Assembly (NCBI GenBank): GCA_031276175.1
Contig: JAISNP010000028.1
Coordinates: forward strand, 1 to 38,692
Origin: Tannerella sp.
GTDB taxonomy: Bacteria > Bacteroidota > Bacteroidia > Bacteroidales > Tannerellaceae
Reading direction: 5' to 3'
DNA length: 38,692 nucleotides
The notes under the pieces are model-generated. The model was not told the DNA's origin and did no database searches. It saw nothing but the letters and a program-made list of their open reading frames with translations. The position numbers were made by a program, and so were the translations under genes. Of this stretch, positions 17,905 to 24,010 are shown piece after piece (position 1 is the first letter of the stretch; each line of letters begins with the position of its first letter).

Positions 17905-18477
17905 TCACTCTTTCTCCACCTTTCCGTTACGCAAGTGGTATACGGCGTCTCCTTCGGGGCAGACGGCTGTTCCGTCGCTGTCGAAGTCGAGCCGGTGACC
18001 GTATTCGCTTACCCAGCCGACCTGCTTCGCGGGGTTGCCGACTACCAGCGCATACGGCGGGACGTCTTTCGTGACTACCGCGCCGGCGCCTATCATTGCA
18101 TACGCGCCTATCGTACGTCCGCATATAATCGTGGCATTGGCGCCGATGGTTGCGCCCCGTTCAACGCGGGTGGGCATATACTGATGCTTGCGCGAAACCG
18201 CACTGCGCGGATTAATCACGTTTGTAAACACGCAGCCGGGACCCAGGAATACGTAGTCTTCGCACGTCACGCCGGTATATACCGATACGTTGTTTTGTAC
18301 CTTTACCCAGTTTCCCAGTACTACGCCGGGCGAGATTACCACATTCTGCCCAAGGGTGCAGCCCCGGCCGATCCTGCTGCCTGCCATGACGTGCGAAAAA
18401 TGCCATATCCGCGTGCCTTCTCCTATTGTGCAGCCGTCGTCGACAACGGATGTTTCATGTGCCTGATATTCTTCCAT
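17905..18477 (-). CDS. Left-handed beta-helix N-acetyltransferase (WbpD/WlbB-like)
   Basis: A 190 aa protein made mostly of hexapeptide repeats (TIGEGTRIWHFSHVMAG, GATIGANATIICG, IGAYAMIGAGAVVTKDVP) with a C-terminal segment VVGNPAKQVGWVSEYG. This pattern is typical of acetyltransferases that act on UDP-3-amino sugars in O-antigen and capsule synthesis (WbpD, WlbB). The active form is usually a trimer and the donor acetyl-CoA. ATG 18477 is chosen; a TTG at 18483 could add two residues. It follows the rsmI-like gene by 9 bp and is probably co-transcribed. No other surface-sugar genes lie nearby, so the substrate is inferred from family only. Confidence 0.85.
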   Translation of the reverse strand: MEEYQAHETSVVDDGCTIGEGTRIWHFSHVMAGSRIGRGCTLGQNVVISPGVVLGNWVKVQNNVSVYTGVTCEDYVFLGPGCVFTNVINPRSAVSRKHQYMPTRVERGATIGANATIICGRTIGAYAMIGAGAVVTKDVPPYALVVGNPAKQVGWVSEYGHRLDFDSDGTAVCPEGDAVYHLRNGKVEKE

Positions 18478-18486
18478 ACTCAAAAT

Positions 18487-19191
18487 TTATTTATAGATTA
18501 AAAACAAAGCCGGTTTCCTGTTCATGTCCGGTATGCTGTTTTTCCAGTCTTTTACGGCAAGGGTGCGTATCCATTCGTCTTCGGAGGTGATTCCTGAGGC
18601 CACGCACAGTTTCGTTGCCGGTCTGCACAGGCGAACGAAATCGGCCATCAGCTTATTATTCCGGTAGGGCGTTTCGATAAAAATCTGCGTTTCGTTTTCC
18701 GAATAGATGCGCGCTTCCAGAGTCCGTAGCCGTTCGGCACGCGCCGGCGCATCGACAGGCAAATATCCGCGAAAGGCAAAGTTTTGCCCGTTAAAACCCG
18801 AAGCCATCAACGCCATCAGGATGGACGAGGGGCCTACAAGCGGCACGACACGGTAGCCTTTCCGCTGCGCAATGGCCACCACGTCGGCGCCGGGGTCGGC
18901 TACGGCGGGACATCCGGCTTCGGACATGACGCCGACGGATTCGCCCCGTCCGAGCGGCTCCAGAAAACCGGACAGCGCTTCGGGCGGGGTATGCCCGTTC
19001 AATTCGCAAAACGTCAGATCGTCAATCACGACGGACGGGTCGGCTTTCTTCAGGAAGCGACGCGCCGACCGCACGTTCTCTACCACAAAATAGCGTATCC
19101 GGCGGATTACATCGAGGTTGTATTCCGGCAATACCTGCCGGTGTGCGGTATCGCCCAGAGGCACGGGAATGAGGAAAAGGGCTGGGTGCAT
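18487..19191 (-). CDS. rsmI: RsmI-like SAM-dependent methyltransferase
   Basis: A 234 aa protein of the tetrapyrrole methylase fold. Visible parts are LFLIPVPLGDT at the N-terminus, the RsmI-type motif SEAGCPAVADPG (SDAGTPxISDPG in the standard form), and LVGPSSILMALMASGF. RsmI methylates the ribose of C1402 in 16S rRNA. This shorter form (about 230 aa) lacks the C-terminal domain of the 280 aa enzyme and is common in Bacteroidetes, where annotation as a general SAM-dependent methyltransferase is safer. ATG 19191 is chosen over the open frame to 19326: the extension has no family character, and a promoter box lies inside it. Confidence 0.82.
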   Translation of the reverse strand: MHPALFLIPVPLGDTAHRQVLPEYNLDVIRRIRYFVVENVRSARRFLKKADPSVVIDDLTFCELNGHTPPEALSGFLEPLGRGESVGVMSEAGCPAVADPGADVVAIAQRKGYRVVPLVGPSSILMALMASGFNGQNFAFRGYLPVDAPARAERLRTLEARIYSENETQIFIETPYRNNKLMADFVRLCRPATKLCVASGITSEDEWIRTLAVKDWKNSIPDMNRKPALFLIYK

Positions 19192-19203
19192 ATCTTTTTT
19201 TTG

Positions 19204-19211
19204 CAAATATA
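19204..19211 (-). promoter_or_regulatory. -7 box TATATTTG for rsmI and the acetyltransferase
   Basis: A perfect TAnnTTTG box on the minus strand, only 12 bp upstream of the ATG at 19191. It implies a leader of about 6 nt, which would make the mRNA almost leaderless. Confidence 0.5.
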
Positions 19212-19294
19212 CTGCTTTGCATCGGATAAAAACAGCCGCCGCAGTTCCGGGAGGCATTTCAATCGGACAAAACCGGGGAGAAAAACGGGAAAAG

Positions 19295-19316
19295 GCTTCT
19301 GTCCGTGGACAGAAGC
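19295..19316. promoter_or_regulatory. 22 bp palindrome in the rsmI/outer-membrane gene interval
   Basis: Two perfect 10 bp arms (GCTTCTGTCC and GGACAGAAGC) are separated by GT. The arms are too close for a good RNA hairpin but suit a dimeric DNA-binding protein. It lies 179 bp before the outer-membrane gene and about 84 bp upstream of the rsmI box, so either gene could be the target. The rest of 19212-19494 holds no gene that I can see. Confidence 0.4.
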
Positions 19317-19494
19317 TAAAGCGCAAAAATTAACACGCTTTTATCCTTACCGCAAACTCAAGAAACGGGATTTCCGGCGTGGCCGGGAGCGGATTCCTTT
19401 CGGTTAATAAAGCGAAAATAAAGCGCGCACATTTAAACTCTTTTCCGGCAGGGGCGTCTATCGTTCCGTAAAACATCAACAATAACAATTTATT

Positions 19495-22320
19495 ATGTTA
19501 CGAGGAAGTCATCTTTTATTTTTTATGCTGCTGTTGTCCGCACCTGTTTTCGGACAGGTGGAAATACGGGGAACCGTAGTGGAACAAAGCAGCAAGGAAC
19601 CGGTCGAACAGGCTACCGTCAGCCTGCTGAACGAAAAGGACAGCGTTTTTATACAGGGCGTGGCCAGCAGTAAAAACGGGAGTTTTTCCCTCCGAAACGT
19701 GAAGTCGGGACGCTATCTGCTGCAAGTCACTTTCGTCGGCTACGAAACGTTTCGCCAGTCGCTGCAGGTCACGGGGCGGACGAATCCCGTCGTGATCGGA
19801 GAGGTGGCGCTGGCCGACGAATCCGTCATGCTGGACGAAGCGTCCGTCACGGGCAAGGCGCCCGAAGTGAAGGTGCAGAACGATACGGTCATCTACAACG
19901 CCGATTCCTACAAGGTGGCGGAAGGCTCCGTGCTCGAAGACCTGCTGAAGAAAATGCCGGGCGTAGAGGTCGACACGGAAGGCAAGGTAACGGTCAACGG
20001 AAAAGAGATAAAAAAAATCATGGTAGACGGGAAGGAGTTTTTCTCCGACGACCCGAAAGTAGCCTCGCGCAACCTCCCCGCCAAGATGGTGGACAAGGTG
20101 GAGGTGTGGGACAAAAAAAGCGACATGACGCTTATGACCGGCTTCGACGACGGAGAAGAAGAAACCGTCATCAACCTCTCGGTCAAGCCCGGCATGAAAG
20201 CCGGATGGTTCGGCAACGCCTTTGCAGGATACGGCAGCCGCGAACGGTATGAAGGCAATTTCATGGTCAACCGCTTTGTCAACAACGACCAGTTCACCGT
20301 CATGGGCGGCATCAACAATACCAACAACATGGGCTTCTCCGACCTGGCCTCGACCATGTTCAGCGGAATGGGCGGCGGGCGGCGCGGCTTCGGAGGCTTC
20401 GGCGGAGGCGGCAACGGCATCACCTCGTCGGGAAACATCGGGGCGAACTTCAGCAAGCAGTTCGGTCCCAAACTGACCCTCGGCGGCAACGTCCGGTATT
20501 CGCACTCCGACAACGCAGCCGAAAGCAAAGACAACAACCAGCTCATCCTGCCGGGCGACAGTTCCTCCGTCGACATCAGCGAAAGCCGCCGCAACACCGT
20601 AAACGACAACGTAGGCGTGAACCTCCGCCTCGAATGGAAACCGGACGACAAGACGCAGCTAATTTTCCGCCCGGACTTCAGCTACAGCAAGACGCACCGC
20701 AGCGAAACGGAAGATTCGCACTCCGAAAACGGCAGCCGCAACGGCACGCTCACCCCGATAAACAGGGCAAGCTCAAGCTCCGTTTCCGACGGCGAAGGAT
20801 ACAACGGCTCCTTCCGCCTCGAATTCAGCCGCAAACTCAACGACGCCGGGCGCGTGCTGAGCGGCTCGCTCTCCGGTGGAATGAACGATTCGTACAGCAA
20901 CGGCTTCGACCGCTCGAAGACGGAATACCTCCTGCTCGGCGATTCGAGCGACATCATCGACCAGCAGATACGCTACGACAACAGCAGCGTCAACTACCGC
21001 GCGTTCCTCTCGTGGGTGGAACCGCTCGGACATAACAACTTCCTTCAGGCCACGTACAGTTACAGCGGAAACAACCGCGAATCGCTCAAAAACTCCTACA
21101 ACCGCGACGACGCAGGCAACTACGCCGTGCTCGACTCGACATACAGCCGGAGCACGCGCAACAACTCGTCGCAGCAGCGCGTCAGGGTCGCCTTCAAATC
21201 CGTGCGCGAAAAATACGACTACATGCTCGGATTCAACTTCGACCCCACGTACATGAAGACCGAAACCTTCGTCGGCGACCATGTGCTCTACTCCAACTCG
21301 CGCAACGTGACGAACTACTCGCCCTTCGCACAGTTGAACTACCGCTTCAGCAAGCAAACTTTCCTGCGCATCAATTACGACGGCGATACCGACCAGCCCT
21401 CCATGCAGCAACTGCAACCCGTGGCCGACATCTCCGACCCGCTGAATACGACCATCGGTAATCCCGAACTGAAACCTACCTATTCCAACGACATCCGTAT
21501 TCAGTTCAACAAATTCATCCCCGAACAGCAAACCGCCTTCATCCTCTTCGCCAACGGAGGATATACGGTAAACGACATTGTGACGAAATCGACCTTCGAC
21601 GCAACAACCAACAGGCGGGTCACTACCTACGAAAACGTGAACGGCAACTACCGCGGCAACATCCGCATGATAATCAACACCCCGCTGAAGCAGAACAAAA
21701 AGTTTTCCGTCAACAACATGACCTTTGCCACCTACTCCAACAGCAACGGCTTCATCAACGGCCAAAAGAACGCGAGCCGCAGCCTCTCGCTGATGGAACG
21801 CGCCGGTATCGACTACCGCTCCGACCTCTTCGACTTCGGCATAAACGGCAACATCCGCTACCAGAATACTCGCAACTCGCTGCAGGGGCAGCAAGACCTG
21901 AGCACGTTCAACTACGGCGGCGGCGCATCCACAAGCATCTACCTCCCGCTCAACTTCAGAATAGAAAGCGACATTACCTACTCCACCAACTCCGGCTATA
22001 CAACCGGATTCGAGCAGAACGAATGGCTGTGGAACGCCTCCGTATCTAAATCACTCTTCAAAGGCAACGCGGGCACCATTCGACTGAAAATGTACGACAT
22101 CCTCCAACAACGCAGCAACATCTCATACAGCGTATCGTCGAGCAACATACGTTATTCGGAATACAACACGCTGAAAAGCTATTTCATGCTGCATTTCATC
22201 TACCGGTTCAGCGCCTTCAAGGGCGGAGCCGGCGAATCCGACATGCGCAGAGGAGGCCCCCGTCCCGACGGCCCACCCGGCGGCGGCAGGCCTCCGATGC
22301 GATTCGGAGGGGCAATTTAG
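19495..22320 (+). CDS. TonB-receptor-like outer-membrane beta-barrel protein
   Basis: A 941 aa outer-membrane protein. Signal peptide 1-20 (ending VFGQ), carboxypeptidase-regulatory-like domain at about 23-105 (GTVVEQSSKEPVEQATVSL), plug-like domain at about 120-235 (LEDLLKKMPGVEV, GKEIKKIMVDGKEFF), then a long beta-barrel of the OMP_b-brl_3 type. Low-complexity Gly-rich stretches occur at about 290-308 and at the C-terminus (RRGGPRPDGPPGGGRPP). Such proteins lack a SusD partner and their cargo is generally unknown. The gene stands alone, with a terminator directly after it. GC content is clearly higher than in the bat region. Confidence 0.9.
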   Translation: MLRGSHLLFFMLLLSAPVFGQVEIRGTVVEQSSKEPVEQATVSLLNEKDSVFIQGVASSKNGSFSLRNVKSGRYLLQVTFVGYETFRQSLQVTGRTNPVVIGEVALADESVMLDEASVTGKAPEVKVQNDTVIYNADSYKVAEGSVLEDLLKKMPGVEVDTEGKVTVNGKEIKKIMVDGKEFFSDDPKVASRNLPAKMVDKVEVWDKKSDMTLMTGFDDGEEETVINLSVKPGMKAGWFGNAFAGYGSRERYEGNFMVNRFVNNDQFTVMGGINNTNNMGFSDLASTMFSGMGGGRRGFGGFGGGGNGITSSGNIGANFSKQFGPKLTLGGNVRYSHSDNAAESKDNNQLILPGDSSSVDISESRRNTVNDNVGVNLRLEWKPDDKTQLIFRPDFSYSKTHRSETEDSHSENGSRNGTLTPINRASSSSVSDGEGYNGSFRLEFSRKLNDAGRVLSGSLSGGMNDSYSNGFDRSKTEYLLLGDSSDIIDQQIRYDNSSVNYRAFLSWVEPLGHNNFLQATYSYSGNNRESLKNSYNRDDAGNYAVLDSTYSRSTRNNSSQQRVRVAFKSVREKYDYMLGFNFDPTYMKTETFVGDHVLYSNSRNVTNYSPFAQLNYRFSKQTFLRINYDGDTDQPSMQQLQPVADISDPLNTTIGNPELKPTYSNDIRIQFNKFIPEQQTAFILFANGGYTVNDIVTKSTFDATTNRRVTTYENVNGNYRGNIRMIINTPLKQNKKFSVNNMTFATYSNSNGFINGQKNASRSLSLMERAGIDYRSDLFDFGINGNIRYQNTRNSLQGQQDLSTFNYGGGASTSIYLPLNFRIESDITYSTNSGYTTGFEQNEWLWNASVSKSLFKGNAGTIRLKMYDILQQRSNISYSVSSSNIRYSEYNTLKSYFMLHFIYRFSAFKGGAGESDMRRGGPRPDGPPGGGRPPMRFGGAI

Positions 22321-22338
22321 ATATTGCAGGTTATCACC

Positions 22339-22371
22339 GAGGCTGGCTTCACACGTCAGCCTCTTTTCTTT
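22339..22371 (+). terminator. Intrinsic terminator of the outer-membrane gene
   Basis: A 9 bp stem (GAGGCTGGC with GTCAGCCTC, one G-U pair) and a 7 nt loop are followed by TTTTCTTTT. It starts 18 bp after the stop codon. Confidence 0.85.
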
Positions 22372-22389
22372 TACGGGCGCCTGTCCGCC

Positions 22390-22657
22390 GTTCCGAGCTG
22401 TATCAAAACGCAGCAGCTTCATTTTGGGACAGCCCCACCCTGTTTGCGGATTTGGAACAGCGCAGGGTTATCCATGTCTGTGAAGGTAAGGATGCAGCCA
22501 CGGTCGAAAGTTTTGCCGAATCTTTGGAGATCAAAGGTGGCAGTAAGGATAAAATGGAGTTAGTCCGTATGAATATGTCTCCGGCATTTATCGGCGGCGT
22601 AGTGGATCATTTACCGAAAGTCCAACTGTTCTTCGACAAGTTTCACCTGATTCGGTC
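22390..22657 (+). pseudogene. Fragment of an ISL3-family transposase
   Basis: In one frame the translation reads DLEQRRVIHVCEGKDAATV, later NMSPAFIGGVVDHLPKVQ and FFDKFHLIR. These match the central DDE region of ISL3 transposases (D in MSPAF context, FDKFH). Only about 90 residues remain of a protein that is usually 400 or more aa long. It is cut off at about 22655, where sequence of an unrelated transposase family begins. No start or inverted repeats are seen, so it is a dead remnant. Confidence 0.8.
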
Positions 22658-22992
22658 TCTAAATACCACGGCATCCACACGAAACCGGACAGGATAGATG
22701 CCGGGATATTAGCTCCGTTCGGGATGGAACGGTCTCCGGCGGAATGGAAACCGCTGTCGAAGCACTTCAGTATCCTCCGACAGTTGATGCGGGAACGCAG
22801 CACGCTGATTCAAACCCGCACTCAGGCGATGAATCATTTGCATGCTTACGCACATCAGGGCAGACTTCAGCGATCTTCCATCAAGCGGTGCCGTCAAATG
22901 ATAGAGGTAATAAACCGTGTCAGGTCGCCGCCGTAGCGCAACAGCGAAAGCTATTGGCATTAATTTACACGCTATGGAAAAAAACAGGAGGT
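22655..22992 (+). pseudogene. Fragment of an IS110-family transposase, deleted and frameshifted
   Basis: From about 22655 the frame reads YHGIHTKPDRIDAGILAPFG, then MERSPAEWKPLSKH and RERSTLIQTRTQAMNHLHAY, typical of the N-terminal DEDD domain and linker of IS110 transposases. At 22921-22983 a different frame reads VAQQRKLLALIYTLWKK, which is the usual IS110 C-terminal end. The whole catalytic C-terminal part between them is missing. So it is an internally deleted pseudogene, joined directly to the ISL3 fragment. Confidence 0.78.
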
Positions 22993-23074
22993 GTTTTCTC
23001 CTGCCGCTCGACCGATAAACTTCAGGTAAAGATGAGGAGAAGTCTTCTTTCCGGCAGGGGTGTAAAAAGAAAAA

Positions 23075-23171
23075 GGGTAAGCTTACTATATCGCGCCGCT
23101 ACAACCTGCGTACCCTTGCTGCGATCAAGCCCTGGGGGATTCCGAGGGAGCTGGCCGTATAGGACTTACCC
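23075..23171 (-). ncRNA. ffs: Signal recognition particle RNA (small bacterial type)
   Basis: On the minus strand the RNA starts GGGTAAG and ends CTTACCC, which pair as the closing helix; CTATA and TATAG extend it. The middle contains CCAGCTCCC and the SRP domain IV hallmark CCCCCAGGGC, then GCAGCAAGGGT. In other bacteria the tip is GGAA; here the six bases are TTGATC. The 97 nt length suits the 4.5S type. It binds Ffh to target membrane proteins during translation. A well-formed promoter precedes it, with the box ending 6 bp before the 5' end, and a T-rich tract follows (23062-23074). Confidence 0.88.
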
Positions 23172-23176
23172 AAGTG

Positions 23177-23206
23177 CAAAAGTAGTCATTATTTTCATAC
23201 GTTCAA
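23177..23206 (-). promoter_or_regulatory. Promoter of the SRP RNA gene (TTG, 19 bp, TACTTTTG)
   Basis: On the minus strand TTG (23206-23204) and TACTTTTG (23184-23177) are 19 bp apart, the standard Bacteroidetes layout. The predicted start coincides with the first G of the SRP RNA. Confidence 0.75.
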
Positions 23207-23308
23207 GAATTTCCGTCGTAAAAAATTTTCGGCGATACGATTCGGGCGGGAAATCCCGTGAAGATTTATACTTTACACCGGAGCGCTCCCAACTGCCGGA
23301 CACGCGGC

Positions 23309-23376
23309 ATTTTGTTGCAAGCCGTTGAGTAATTGAATTTATGAGTCTTTGAGCCGTTAACATCCTGCAACAAAAT
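23309..23376. repeat. Perfect 11 bp inverted repeat pair of unknown nature
   Basis: ATTTTGTTGCA (23309-23319) and TGCAACAAAAT (23366-23376) are exact reverse complements, 46 bp apart. The interior has the direct repeat AGCCGTT twice, at the two sides. It may be the ends of a tiny mobile-element relic, an attachment site or a hairpin; it lies near the transposase remnants. Confidence 0.45.
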
Positions 23377-23481
23377 AATATCGAAAGAATATACCCGTGT
23401 ATTTTTCAGGTGTATATGAAACCTATTGTATGTTTTTTGAAAATAAAATACATTTTCATTTCCTGTTTCGAATTTAATCCA

Positions 23482-23489
23482 TATCTTTG
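23482..23489 (+). promoter_or_regulatory. -7 box TATCTTTG in the long SusC upstream region
   Basis: A perfect TAnnTTTG box, about 530 bp before the susC-like gene. It would start an RNA at about 23495, just ahead of the small open frame at 23515. No good upstream TTG is seen. Confidence 0.4.
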
Positions 23490-23514
23490 CCGCGCAACTT
23501 TTACTGATTTTAAA

Positions 23515-23646
23515 ATGTATTTAAGTAACCCCAATATTCCCGTTTTGAAGTCAACTAATCCGTCCGGATTGTTTGACGGAAGATTACTTCACGAAAAAGA
23601 AGTAGTTAATAAATGTATACGGGGGGGCAAAATCTCTATCTCATAG
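23515..23646 (+). CDS. Possible 43 aa peptide or leader upstream of the SusC gene
   Basis: The frame encodes 43 residues (starting MYLSNPNIPVLKS), about 20 nt after the predicted transcription start. There is no hydrophobic segment and no family that I recognise. It may be a real small protein, or the RNA may act as a leader or regulatory RNA for the SusC/SusD pair. Confidence 0.25.
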   Translation: MYLSNPNIPVLKSTNPSGLFDGRLLHEKEVVNKCIRGGKISIS

Positions 23647-24010
23647 CTACATACGAATAGCTTATCCGGTTTCCGCACTTCGGAACCCACACATTTCCAC
23701 AACCAATAACAAATACATATCTACTATCGTCGGATGCGAATCCGCGATTCCGGCATCTAAAATACCTGCCCGATCTTCAGTCTATATCTTAAAGAATGTA
23801 GACGGAGCGCGATATTGTCGTCACAAAAATACCCCGATTCCGGGAAAAAGCATGTTTGATTTTCCGGGAAAAACTATCATCAATGTCTAATTTAAATTCA
23901 AAATGCCTATGAAAAAAAACAAGTAAATGGTTTAGTCCTAAAATGACATCCGGACGCAAGTCAGGATATGTCTATTTTTTAGTTTCAGTTATTTAATTAA
24001 TAGAGAAAAC
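23647..24010 (+). other. Non-coding stretch before the SusC gene
   Basis: No gene is visible in these 364 bases. Short inverted sequences (CCGATTCCGGG, CCGGGAAAAAC) and TATTTTTT at 23973-23980, a near match to the -7 box, are present; the latter would give a leader of about 25 nt for the SusC gene. Confidence 0.4.

Noticed and set aside
19192..19326. N-terminal extension of the rsmI-like protein
   Set aside because: It has no similarity to the family, and a good -7 promoter box lies inside it, so the start at 19191 is better.
19516..21894. Antisense open frames (329 and 373 codons) over the outer-membrane gene
   Set aside because: They are mirror frames of high-GC coding sequence; the plus strand has a signal peptide and barrel motifs throughout.
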